Source: Thermonema rossianum DSM 10300
GTDB taxonomy: Bacteria > Bacteroidota > Bacteroidia > Cytophagales > Thermonemataceae
Length of the DNA: 64,000 nucleotides
Reading direction: 5' to 3'
Assembly: GCF_000426825.1 (NCBI RefSeq)
Contig: NZ_AUGC01000001.1
Coordinates: 310,001 to 374,000 of the forward strand
Shown here: in pieces, positions 44,833 through 52,927 of the stretch
Position numbering within the stretch: the stretch's first letter is position 1
Layout: each line of letters starts with the position of its first letter
Translations under genes and position numbers: made by a program
Notes under the pieces: model-generated
Seen by the model: the letters and a program-made list of their open reading frames with translations, nothing else
Told to the model about the DNA's origin: nothing
Database searches by the model: none

Positions 44833-45468
44833 ATGTTTGAATACCAACAGAAAAAACCCCTTAAGTTGCTCGAATATGGGCGTAATATACAAGGGCTGGC
44901 AGAATATCTGCTCACCATTGAAGACCGGCAGAAGCGTACCGATTACGCCCATGCGTTGGTGGAGCTTATGAAAGACATGCTGCCCAACTATGGCGACGGC
45001 GAGGATGTGTATAACAAACTGTGGGACGACTTGTTTATTATGACGGACTTCCGCTTGGATGTGGATGCCCCCTTTCCCATGCCCGACCCGGAGCAGCTCA
45101 ATCGCCGCCCCGACCCCGTACCTTATCCACAAAAAGATTTGAAATACAAGCACTATGGGCGCAACATAGAGCGCTTGATTGCGATGGCAAAAACCATAGA
45201 AGACGAAGAAGAGCGCAAAATAACTTTCGCATACATCGGCAGCCTGATGAAAATGCAAAGCCTGTCGTGGAATCACGACAGTGTGGAAAATGCCGTGATT
45301 TATCAACACCTGAAAGAGATGACAGGCACCGACTTGCCTTTCTCTTTGGAAGAGGCAGAGTCATTGGGGCTTTTCGATAACCTGAGCGTGCGCAGCAGTA
45401 AAAACCGCAACGGCAACGGACACAGCAACGGCAAGCAAAATAAAAAGAAACGCAAGCGCCGCTCGTAG
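44833..45468 (+). CDS. DUF4290 family protein
   Basis: A 211-residue soluble, mostly helical protein that I recognise as DUF4290: YGRNIQGLAEYLLTIEDRQKRTDYAHALVELMKDMLPNYG and DFRLDVDAPFPMPDPEQLNRRPDPVPYPQKDLKYKHYGRNIERLI. The tail is a highly basic, N/G/K/R-rich stretch (KNRNGNGHSNGKQNKKKRKRRS) of nucleic-acid-binding character. Function unknown; family is largely restricted to Bacteroidota. Starts 14 nt after uvrD and probably shares its transcript. Confidence 0.85.
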   Translation: MFEYQQKKPLKLLEYGRNIQGLAEYLLTIEDRQKRTDYAHALVELMKDMLPNYGDGEDVYNKLWDDLFIMTDFRLDVDAPFPMPDPEQLNRRPDPVPYPQKDLKYKHYGRNIERLIAMAKTIEDEEERKITFAYIGSLMKMQSLSWNHDSVENAVIYQHLKEMTGTDLPFSLEEAESLGLFDNLSVRSSKNRNGNGHSNGKQNKKKRKRRS

Positions 45469-45492
45469 TCCGCTGCATGCGCCTTGGCATTG

Positions 45493-45527
45493 AAACCGGC
45501 ACTCTGTAAAGATGAGTGCCGGTTTTT
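45493..45527 (+). terminator. Terminator after the uvrD-DUF4290 operon
   Basis: ACCGGCACTC (45495-45504) pairs with GAGTGCCGGT (45514-45523), followed by TTTT. The remaining 200 nt to the next gene show nothing recognisable. Confidence 0.9.
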
Positions 45528-45732
45528 CTATTCGTGCGATAAGAGCAAGCGAGGCGCCCCTTCGGTTGGCACAGCACAAGCTACCTTCTAAACGGTGAAA
45601 GGCGCAAGACAACACCAATCCGGCAAGCCGGGCGGCTTCCTTTTTCCTGAAAAAGACAAACTGACTGAATGTTTTACGTCAAATATTAGGTCTATTACTC
45701 GGTTTTTTTTAAGTTCATGAAAAAGTATAACC

Positions 45733-46614
45733 ATGAAAAGCATACTCCGGGCGCAAAAAGCTGCCAAGGTCGTGGAAGACCTGTTGAGCCCCTACCGGGA
45801 GGGCAACCACTTGTATATCCAAAACCTGCCTCTTGACGACTTGCTGAAGCTACTGGCACAAATACGCGAACAAGATGAGTTCATCGATAAAGGAAGGAAA
45901 GGGCTAAATATTTTATTAGCGGTGTTGATAATCCTTTTGGTGGGATGTGTTTTTCTAATGGCCGCTGTGTCGGTAGTTGCCGGCATTATAGGTTTTGTAC
46001 TGCTTATTGCTCTCACTGTTTTTTACTTCGTTGCCGATTCACAATTGAAGCGTGCCGACGTAAACAATACACTTTCGCAGTATGTACCTGAATTGCTGGA
46101 GCGTTTGCGTTTCGACCTCGCCGAAGAGGCACCTCTTGCGTTGACAGCCTTTGTGGCTGAGCGATACTCCAAAGAGGCATTTAAAAAGAAAACTAAACGG
46201 GGAAGAACACGCACCAAGTATTACGAAATATCCCCTTCGGTACAAATAGACGCCGTTCTGGCAGATAAGTCGCGCCTGCGTGCCATCATCCATGAATACC
46301 CTTATGAAAAGACCGTAACCCGGGTAAACTATCGTGGTAAGGTTAAAACCAAAACGAAGTACGGCTTGCGTTTTGTGCATGAGGTGAACTTGGCAATTCC
46401 CACCGAAATGACCTTGACGGCTTCACCGGTTGCAGGTATCAAAACAAAAATCAAAGAAGGCGAGAAGCGCGACAAAGTGCGTCTGGCAAAAAAAGAGAAG
46501 CACAAAACCGGCACAGACAAGATAGCGCTTATACACTTGGCCCCTTCGGTCGATATTACCATGGAACTGCTCTACCGGGCTTATCAGATGCTGAAGCCCG
46601 GGCAGGCTGCATAA
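45733..46614 (+). CDS. Tandem-paralogue membrane protein A
   Basis: A 293-residue protein with no family I recognise. It shares its layout with the next two genes: a 30-residue helix ending near Y21 and HLYIQ; a conserved motif NLPLDDLLKLLAQIREQDEFIDK; two membrane helices (residues about 58-100); a helical NNTLSQYVPELLERLRFDL; a C-terminal domain with YYEISPSVQIDAVLADKSRLRAIIHEY, GLRFVHEVNLAIP, and IHLAPSVDITMELLYRAYQ. The tail has a lysine-rich insert (KIKEGEKRDKVRLAKKEKHK). No signal peptide; the two helices suggest a membrane hairpin with both ends cytoplasmic. Confidence 0.8.
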   Translation: MKSILRAQKAAKVVEDLLSPYREGNHLYIQNLPLDDLLKLLAQIREQDEFIDKGRKGLNILLAVLIILLVGCVFLMAAVSVVAGIIGFVLLIALTVFYFVADSQLKRADVNNTLSQYVPELLERLRFDLAEEAPLALTAFVAERYSKEAFKKKTKRGRTRTKYYEISPSVQIDAVLADKSRLRAIIHEYPYEKTVTRVNYRGKVKTKTKYGLRFVHEVNLAIPTEMTLTASPVAGIKTKIKEGEKRDKVRLAKKEKHKTGTDKIALIHLAPSVDITMELLYRAYQMLKPGQAA

Positions 46615-46743
46615 GCCGCCTCAATCACAGGGAAGCCCACAGGCATCTGCACAACGAGGCTGCCTTTTCACTGTCATGTCAGTTTTGGGTAGTTACCATC
46701 TGTGGGCTTTCGCTTCTCACCACGTCTTTGCAAAGAGAGTACC

Positions 46744-47733
46744 ATGGCATCAATGAAAGAAATTAGAGAAATGATCAAAGCCGGCTTTGCCAACCTTGCG
46801 CTCTTGAGCCTCTACCGCACAGGCGACCAAGTACACATACAGGAAATGCCGCCGGATGAGTTGTTGACTTTGTTGAATAAGGTGCGTAAGCAGGATGTGC
46901 GATTTAAAAATCTCTATGATGCCCCTGTAAGTAATTTCATCATTACGGTGGGGACAATAGGTGTGTTCATATTATTGCTGCCGCTTGCATTTATTTACTT
47001 TAACCCGCTTTCCTATAAAGGGATGAGTGCAGCGGCAACGATATTGGTAGTGTTTCTTTGCGCAATACTTGCCATTTATGCAGGATGGGTGCTTGCATCG
47101 GCAGTTACAAATCTTCTGATGAATCTTAGCATAAACAACACGCTTTCGAAGTATGCCCCCGCTTTGATGAAGCGTTTGCATACTGAGCTGCACAGGGATG
47201 CAACCATCGACCTGAGTGCTTCGGTTATTCCATTGTATAGCAGCAGTCGTAAGAAAAGGTTCCGTTCGGAAACATACGGGCAGTTGCCCGTCCCCTTGCA
47301 ACAACTATTGGATACGGAAGAGAAAGTCGAAAACGAAGGCTGGCGTTATTACTATGAATGGTCGCCTTCTTTGCAGTTGCATGTTACTCTTTCAGACAAT
47401 ACACGCCTGTGTGTTGCCATTCATGAGTTCGGGCGTGAGCATTGCATAGTAATCGGAACCGGTAAGAACGCAGAGAGGACTTACATTTATTTTTCTTTTT
47501 TTGTCCATGAAGTTGTATTGCTTCCTGCCGGTGTGCCGGATGCGTTCAATCAGCTGACCGGTGAAGAGATAGAAGAGCTGGTAAGGAAGGGGCAGGCAGT
47601 GCGCCTGTTCGAATTGGAAGAAGTAGAGTCTGATAAGAATACAATTCATCTTGAAGCGGCACCGTCGTTGGAGGTTACCGAAAAGCTGCTGTATGAGGCG
47701 TATCATCGCTTTCATAGTCCGCAGAACTATTGA
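46744..47733 (+). CDS. Tandem-paralogue membrane protein B
   Basis: A 329-residue paralogue of the preceding gene, aligned by eye: VHIQEMPPDELLTLLNKVRKQD (A: LYIQNLPLDDLLKLLAQIREQD), a membrane pair near 62-120, SINNTLSKYAPALMKRLHTEL (A: NNTLSQYVPELLERLRFDL), YYYEWSPSLQLHVTLSDNTRLCVAIHEF, FFVHEVVLLPAG, and IHLEAAPSLEVTEKLLYEAYHRF. It carries an extra segment (RKKRFRSETYGQLPVPLQQLLDTEEKVENEG). ATG 46744 was used; ATG 46753 would give exactly the same 30-residue N-terminal spacing as A and C, so it may be the real start. Function unknown. Confidence 0.78.
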   Translation: MASMKEIREMIKAGFANLALLSLYRTGDQVHIQEMPPDELLTLLNKVRKQDVRFKNLYDAPVSNFIITVGTIGVFILLLPLAFIYFNPLSYKGMSAAATILVVFLCAILAIYAGWVLASAVTNLLMNLSINNTLSKYAPALMKRLHTELHRDATIDLSASVIPLYSSSRKKRFRSETYGQLPVPLQQLLDTEEKVENEGWRYYYEWSPSLQLHVTLSDNTRLCVAIHEFGREHCIVIGTGKNAERTYIYFSFFVHEVVLLPAGVPDAFNQLTGEEIEELVRKGQAVRLFELEEVESDKNTIHLEAAPSLEVTEKLLYEAYHRFHSPQNY

Positions 47734-47860
47734 ATAAATGCTTTTTGGCAGCTGCTCTGTCTTGCTTAAACTAAACACGATTTGCTTCGAAGATACCTTA
47801 TGTGATGATGGTTATTTCATGAGGAAAGTATGTTAAATTTTAAAGTAAAAAAATAAGTCT

Positions 47861-48718
47861 ATGATTAACATTACAAAAGCCGGCAACGCAAGAAGAGCTA
47901 TTCTGAATATGATAGAACCTTATATGCAGGAGAACTATTTTCATTTACATGCTGTGCCCCTGCGACGAATTATGTCCATCTTGGAAGAGGTCAAACGAGA
48001 AGATGAAGTGGTATCAAAAGCCAAGCGGGAGCTTTCTTTTTTAGGAATGCTCACAGTTGCACTTTTTATACTGGCTTTAATTATAATAGGCGTCTATCCT
48101 ATTGATAAGGACATGGAGGGATTCACGCTTGTCATGTTCCCCCTTGCTTCTTCAGCAGTTATATGCTTGATTCTATATGTCTCCTTATCATGGAGTGTGT
48201 ACAAGTCACTCGGTTTCAATTACTTGCTGATGTTGTATGCATACGACTTTTTGAGTCATTTCCGCCACGAGCTTAATCAAGAAGCACCCGCCGGGCTTCA
48301 GGTTTACACAGACTTTTACGACAGCCCGGATTTGGAAAAGGAGAAGCAGCGTGCCGATGGATACAATATCACGAAATACTTCATTTCGCCGGCAGTGAAA
48401 CTTGAAGCTTCTTTTACAGATGGCTCAAAGCTTGTTGCCTGTTTGAATGCCTACCCGATTGTGATGATGGGATACAAGAAGGAGACGAAGCATCGGTTGC
48501 TATTTGTGCATGAGGTGACATTGAACACAACGGATGGGTGGAAATACGAAATAGCAAGCGAAGACCGGTCAAAAGAAGTGACTCTAAGCAAAGAGGAAGA
48601 AATAAAAGTGCCTAAAAGACCCAATCAATACTTTCTTTTCATAAGCACCCTGCCTTCCGCAGAGTATGCCATAGAACTAACCTTGAAAGCCCGCGAGAAG
48701 CAAAAAGCAGCACAATGA
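47861..48718 (+). CDS. Tandem-paralogue membrane protein C
   Basis: A 285-residue third paralogue: FHLHAVPLRRIMSILEEVKREDEVVSKAKR, two membrane stretches near 56-115, NYLLMLYAYDFLSHFRHELNQEAPAGL, YFISPAVKLEASFTDGSKLVACLNAY, LLFVHEVTLNT and LPSAEYAIELTLKAREKQK. It is the most diverged and AT-richest of the three; the motif HEV and the SPS/SPA element are kept. The lead spacing to the conserved motif is again 30 residues. About 127 nt separate it from B, equal to the A-B spacing. A terminator follows. Confidence 0.8.
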   Translation: MINITKAGNARRAILNMIEPYMQENYFHLHAVPLRRIMSILEEVKREDEVVSKAKRELSFLGMLTVALFILALIIIGVYPIDKDMEGFTLVMFPLASSAVICLILYVSLSWSVYKSLGFNYLLMLYAYDFLSHFRHELNQEAPAGLQVYTDFYDSPDLEKEKQRADGYNITKYFISPAVKLEASFTDGSKLVACLNAYPIVMMGYKKETKHRLLFVHEVTLNTTDGWKYEIASEDRSKEVTLSKEEEIKVPKRPNQYFLFISTLPSAEYAIELTLKAREKQKAAQ

Positions 48719-48719
48719 A

Positions 48720-48744
48720 AAAAGCCCGCTTTTTGGCGGGCTTT
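48720..48744. terminator. Terminator shared by paralogue C and tRNA-Asn
   Basis: AAAGCCCGC pairs with GCGGGCTTT around a 6-nt loop. On the minus strand a run of T follows just after the tRNA 3' end; on the plus strand it lies right after the paralogue C stop. Confidence 0.85.
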
Positions 48745-48747
48745 GTG

Positions 48748-48821
48748 CTCCTCAGGCTGGGCTCGAACCAGCGACCCCCTGATTAACAGTCAGGTGCTCT
48801 AACCAGCTGAGCTACTGAGGA
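48748..48821 (-). tRNA. tRNA-Asn (GUU)
   Basis: A 74-nt cloverleaf on the minus strand: acceptor TCCTCAG/CTGAGGA, D loop AGCTCAGCTGGTTAGAGC, anticodon stem CCTGA-CTGTTAA-TCAGG with anticodon GTT, variable loop GGTCG, T arm CTGGTTCGAGCCCAG, discriminator G. The CCA end is not encoded. Anticodon GTT reads Asn. Confidence 0.97.
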
Positions 48822-48975
48822 GTGTTGCTCTTTGTTCCTGAATTCTGATGCAATATTAATAGCTTTGAAAAAACTATGCAAGCATTTGTGTGAAAATTTT
48901 TTTGGTAAAACCAACAACTAATTGTTTGTCAAATTGTTATAGAGTTAAAATAAAGCCATGTTTTCTTGCATGCTT

Positions 48976-49007
48976 TTTGCTGTTTTTATGAAGCCGTGCT
49001 AACTTTC
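48976..49007 (+). promoter_or_regulatory. Promoter of the DegP-like protease gene
   Basis: TTTG (48976-48979), 20 nt, TAACTTTC (49000-49007): a good fit to the Bacteroidota consensus, 24 nt upstream of the ATG. The 150 nt between it and the tRNA are AT-rich without other features. Confidence 0.6.
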
Positions 49008-49030
49008 TAAAAAAAAACGAACAGGAGACA

Positions 49031-50503
49031 ATGAGCAATAAAATCAAAAATATACTCTTAAGCCCTTTTGCAGGGGGAGCGGCGGGTGCCGTGGTGGTCT
49101 TGCTTCTCTTTCAATGGTGGAGTTCGCCCTCCAAGCCCGAGGCACTCAAGCATCAGCCCGACTTTTCGTCCCGGCCCGTGGCAGCGGTGAAAGGTAAGGT
49201 AATAGAAGAAGGGGTTTTCCTGCAAGCAGCCAACAAGGCGGCACCGGCCATTGTGCATATCAAGTCGCGCATGCGTCCCCCACAAGAAGACGAAGATTAC
49301 CACATTTACAGCTTCCATGACCGCAGCTTCAACGTGCCGCGCACAACCACCGGCTCGGGTGTGCTTATCAGCGAAGACGGATATCTTATCACCAATTACC
49401 ATGTAGTAGAGGGCGCTTATGAAATACAAGTTCTTTTGTGGGACCAGCGCTATTTTGAAGCCGAAGTCATAGGCATAGACCCCAGTACCGACCTCGCATT
49501 GCTCAAAATAGATGCCGACGGCTTGGCTTTCCTGCCCTTTGGCAATTCCGACCAAGTGCAAGTAGGCGAGTGGGTGCTGGCATTGGGCAACCCTTTTGAC
49601 CTGAGCTTCACCGTAACGGCCGGCATCATCAGTGCCAAAGCAAGAAACATCAACATTATACGAGAAGAAGACGGCCTGCAGATAGAATCTTTTCTGCAAA
49701 CCGATGCGGTAGTAAACCCGGGCAATAGCGGAGGGGCTTTGGTCAACTTGCGGGGCGAGCTCATTGGTATCAATACAGCCATAGCCAGCCAAACGGGCAG
49801 TTATTCGGGCTACTCTTTTGCCGTGCCTTCCAACTTGGTGCGCAAGGTAGCCTATGACTTGCTTGAGTATGGTGAGGTACAGCGTGCCATCTTGGGCGTG
49901 CAAATCCAAGATTTGGACATAGAAACGGCGCGTGCCTACAAACTGCCCCACTTGAATGGTGTGTTGATAAGGGCGGTGAATGCCAACAGTGGTGCCGAAG
50001 AAGCCGGACTGAAGGCCGGCGACATCATTCTGATGGTGGACAGCCTGCCGGTGCGCAATATGTCGGAACTGCAAGAGCGCATTGCTTTGCACTATCCGGG
50101 CGAAGTGGTGAAAGTGACCTTTTTGCGTGATGGAAAAACGTTGAGCGTATCGGCAAAGCTACGCAACGTAAAGGGCGGCGTGACAGTGGCCAAGAAAGTC
50201 AACAATGTACACACCTTTGCTTTGGGCGGTGAATGGGCCAACCTCAGCCGTGAGGAGCTCAGCCGCTACGAGTTGGAGAGCGGTGCCCGTCTTTTGCAGC
50301 TGCGCCCCGGTCCTTTGTTCAATGCCGGCCTGGAAAAGGGGTTCATTGTAACAGACCTGAGCATCAACGGAAAGAAAGTAAAGGTAAAAAGTGCCACCCA
50401 ACTGGCAAAACTGCTGCGGAGCGCCGAAGCCCACCGTCATGTGCTGTATATGGAGGGAATTTACCCGAACGGCAGCCGGCAATACTATCCTATTGAGTGG
50501 TAG
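49031..50503 (+). CDS. degP: DegP/HtrA-like periplasmic serine protease
   Basis: A 490-residue trypsin-fold protease/chaperone with an N-terminal membrane or signal helix (GGAAGAVVVLLLFQWW). Catalytic triad: H124 in ITNYHVVEGAY, D154 in PSTDLALLKI, S233 in NPGNSGGALVN. The first PDZ domain (AILGVQIQDLDIETARAYKLPHLNGVLIRAVNANSGAEEAGLKAGDIILMVD) follows; a second C-terminal PDZ-like segment is more diverged. It acts on misfolded envelope proteins. The gene has its own promoter and no obvious operon partner. Confidence 0.94.
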   Translation: MSNKIKNILLSPFAGGAAGAVVVLLLFQWWSSPSKPEALKHQPDFSSRPVAAVKGKVIEEGVFLQAANKAAPAIVHIKSRMRPPQEDEDYHIYSFHDRSFNVPRTTTGSGVLISEDGYLITNYHVVEGAYEIQVLLWDQRYFEAEVIGIDPSTDLALLKIDADGLAFLPFGNSDQVQVGEWVLALGNPFDLSFTVTAGIISAKARNINIIREEDGLQIESFLQTDAVVNPGNSGGALVNLRGELIGINTAIASQTGSYSGYSFAVPSNLVRKVAYDLLEYGEVQRAILGVQIQDLDIETARAYKLPHLNGVLIRAVNANSGAEEAGLKAGDIILMVDSLPVRNMSELQERIALHYPGEVVKVTFLRDGKTLSVSAKLRNVKGGVTVAKKVNNVHTFALGGEWANLSREELSRYELESGARLLQLRPGPLFNAGLEKGFIVTDLSINGKKVKVKSATQLAKLLRSAEAHRHVLYMEGIYPNGSRQYYPIEW

Positions 50504-50543
50504 CCGCCGCGCAGCCGTGCGCACAACTTAGCACACCGGCTAC

Positions 50544-52442
50544 CTACTCAAACATAGCGGCAATTTGCTGTGCATCCAAAATTACCAAGATGCGCTCGCC
50601 ATAGGGCGAAAAGTTGGGATTGCTGGAAGCAAACAGCTGCGCAATCATGCTTTGCATTTCTTCCTGCGACAAGCGCTTGGGCAGGCGGTGAGCAGCCCGG
50701 GCAGCCAAGGTGCGTGCCACCTTTTCATCCTGTGCCAAAGAAAGGTCGGTATGCATTTGCTTGTATTGCTCCAGAAAGGACTCAAGAATATGCTGTGGTT
50801 CATCTTGCAGGTCGGAAGGCACACTGCGCACCAATACCTCGCCACTTTGCAGGAATTCCAGTTCGAAGCCCACTTGCTGCAGTTGAGGGCTTATTTCTTG
50901 TAATAAAGTGCGGTCGGCAGCCGGCAGGCTGACACGCGCCGGGAAAAGCACCTGTTGGGCAAAGCGTTTGCCGGAGCGTATCTGTTGCAGGAAGCGGTCG
51001 TAAAGAATACGCTGTTTGGCTGCTTTGATGTTGATAAGCAGCAAGCCCGATTTTACCTGTGATACCAAATATTGCTCGTGCAATTGAAAGACAGGCTCAC
51101 TTTCCGGACTGAAAGCTTGCTTGCTGCTCTCTTCTTCATCGTCGATTTGGTTGAGGCGGCTGCTTACCTTGATGACTTTGCCGCTCTGTTGTTCCTGCTC
51201 GCGCTTTTGTATTTTTTGAAACAGCTCCAGCTCTTCGCCTTCCAGTGGTATATTCAGTGTCTGCTCTGCTTCGAAGTCTTCGAACAGGCGTTTCCAGTCT
51301 TTAGTTGATTGTTTAGGCAATTTCGATTGAAAACTGCCACTACCACTGCTTTTGCTGCCCGTGCCCCCTTCGCCTTGTGTGTGAATGCTGCGCACATCGG
51401 AAAGCGACTCCGGAAAGTTAATGTTTACCTCGAAGTCAAGCGAAGGTTTGATATGGTGGGTAGCCAAAGCACGCTGCACGGCCGTAAGCATAAAGGCATA
51501 GAGGGTGCGCTCATCTTCAAATTTCACTTCGGTTTTGGTGGGATGTACGTTTACGTCCACCTGTTCGGGGTCAATGTCAATGAAGATACAATAAAAGGGA
51601 TAATTCCCTTCGGGGAGCGTATCGGCATAGGCTTGCATGACTGCATGGTGTAAATAACCATGCTTGATGAAGCGCTTGTTTACAAAGAAAAACTGCTCGC
51701 CCCGTGTCTTTTTGGCTTGCTGGGGCGTGCCTATATAACCGTGGATTTTGACCGTAGGGGTTTCTTCTTTGCAAGGGATAAGCTGTTGGCGGTACTGCTT
51801 GCCAAACAAATCAACGATGCGGCGACTTAGTTTGCTTGGGTGCAGGTTGTACACCTCCACTTGGTTATGGTGCAGTTCGAAGTGAATGTTGGGGTAGGCC
51901 AAGGCTACCCGGTAAAACTCTTGAAAAATATGCTGCATTTCCACCGCATTCGACTTTAGGAATTTGCGGCGTGCCGGCACATTGAAAAACAAGTTTTTGA
52001 CGGCGATGGAGGTGCCTTCCGGGCATATGACCTCTTCTTGGGCTATCAATTCCGAGCCCTCGATACGCAACAGCGTGCCCAAGTCGGCACCTTTGAGGCG
52101 TGTCTTCATTTCCACTTGGGCAACGGCGGCAATAGAAGCCAAGGCTTCGCCCCGGAAGCCCATGGTGCGAATGCGAAAAAGGTCTTCGGCCTGTTTGATT
52201 TTGGAGGTAGCGTGCCGCTCAAAGCTCATGCGCGCATCATTGGGCGACATGCCCACCCCGTTGTCTATTACTTGAATCAAAGACTTGCCGCCATCCTTTA
52301 CAATCAGCTTGATATGTGAGGCTTCGGCATCGATGGCATTTTCAAGCAGCTCCTTTACCACCGAGGCAGGGCGCTGTACTACCTCGCCGGCAGCTATTTG
52401 ATTGGCTATATTGTCCGGTAATAGTCGAATACGGTCTGTCAT
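50544..52442 (-). CDS. mutL: DNA mismatch repair protein MutL with degraded endonuclease motif
   Basis: A 632-residue MutL. The GHKL ATPase part is intact: LLPDNIANQIAAGEVVQRPASVVKELLENAIDAEA (E31, N35), DNGVGM and GFRGEALASIAAV. ATG 52442 starts right at MTDRIRLLPD. The C-terminal dimerisation domain is present, but the usual metal-binding endonuclease motif DQHA(x)2E(x)4E reads NIKAAKQRILYD (near 471-482), lacking the aspartate, histidine and first glutamate. The end SPYGERILVIL likewise departs from the CPHGRP box. Gene order with the 111-residue gene upstream (4 nt apart) is common in Bacteroidota. Confidence 0.95.
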   Translation of the reverse strand: MTDRIRLLPDNIANQIAAGEVVQRPASVVKELLENAIDAEASHIKLIVKDGGKSLIQVIDNGVGMSPNDARMSFERHATSKIKQAEDLFRIRTMGFRGEALASIAAVAQVEMKTRLKGADLGTLLRIEGSELIAQEEVICPEGTSIAVKNLFFNVPARRKFLKSNAVEMQHIFQEFYRVALAYPNIHFELHHNQVEVYNLHPSKLSRRIVDLFGKQYRQQLIPCKEETPTVKIHGYIGTPQQAKKTRGEQFFFVNKRFIKHGYLHHAVMQAYADTLPEGNYPFYCIFIDIDPEQVDVNVHPTKTEVKFEDERTLYAFMLTAVQRALATHHIKPSLDFEVNINFPESLSDVRSIHTQGEGGTGSKSSGSGSFQSKLPKQSTKDWKRLFEDFEAEQTLNIPLEGEELELFQKIQKREQEQQSGKVIKVSSRLNQIDDEEESSKQAFSPESEPVFQLHEQYLVSQVKSGLLLINIKAAKQRILYDRFLQQIRSGKRFAQQVLFPARVSLPAADRTLLQEISPQLQQVGFELEFLQSGEVLVRSVPSDLQDEPQHILESFLEQYKQMHTDLSLAQDEKVARTLAARAAHRLPKRLSQEEMQSMIAQLFASSNPNFSPYGERILVILDAQQIAAMFE

Positions 52443-52446
52443 AGGC

Positions 52447-52782
52447 TTATGCATTTGAGCTACGACGACGCCACCAGTCCGCAGCAATCACTATACCGGC
52501 AAACAAGTATGCCCACAAGCCAATATACAGAAAGCCCAGAGTGCTGATGGCTATAGCACCAATGTAGAGGCCGCGCGTCTTGACCGGCGGCGCACTGCTT
52601 GCCTGACGACGGCGGTAAAAAGCTCTGATTGACTCTTTGATTTCTTCCGGGTCGCGTTCCGGACGGGCTGCCCGTAAAATGCGTTCATAACGTTGCGCTC
52701 TTTCTTCTTTTTCGGGGTCGTAGTAGCGGGTAATAAAATGAAAACGCTTGTATTTGGGTAATTTAAACAGGAAAAAGCGCAT
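52447..52782 (-). CDS. Small membrane protein upstream of mutL
   Basis: A 111-residue protein: a basic N-terminus (FFLFKLPKYKRFHFITRYYDPEKEERAQRYERILRAARPERDPEEI) and one or two C-terminal hydrophobic stretches (LYIGAIAISTLGFLYIGLWAYLFAGIVIAAD) before an RRR tail. Short proteins starting with such a P-K-x-x-x-F...YYDPEKEE stretch are familiar beside mutL in Bacteroidota and have sometimes been misnamed as riboflavin synthase subunit. Role unknown. It ends 4 nt before the mutL ATG, so the two are coupled. Confidence 0.7.
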   Translation of the reverse strand: MRFFLFKLPKYKRFHFITRYYDPEKEERAQRYERILRAARPERDPEEIKESIRAFYRRRQASSAPPVKTRGLYIGAIAISTLGFLYIGLWAYLFAGIVIAADWWRRRSSNA

Positions 52783-52846
52783 GGTATTTGTGTATTTAGA
52801 AAAATAACGATGCCTTTTGCTTCAAAAGTTGCAAAGTATTTGCTTT

Positions 52847-52875
52847 TTTGCAAAAGTACTAAAGTTTTACCTTTA
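52847..52875 (+). promoter_or_regulatory. Weak candidate promoter of the GH3 fusion gene
   Basis: TTTG-like text at 52847-52850 and TACCTTTA at 52868-52875 approximate the -33/-7 elements with a short 17-nt spacer, 50 nt before the ATG. Confidence 0.3.
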
Positions 52876-52927
52876 TCTACATCTTGTAGCCAAGGGCAAT
52901 GACCATCTTAAAACCGGGTACACTTCA

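Noticed and set aside
49058-50092. 344-codon reverse ORF opposite degP
   Set aside because: The DegP gene on the plus strand has an intact catalytic triad; the reverse translation has no recognisable domain.
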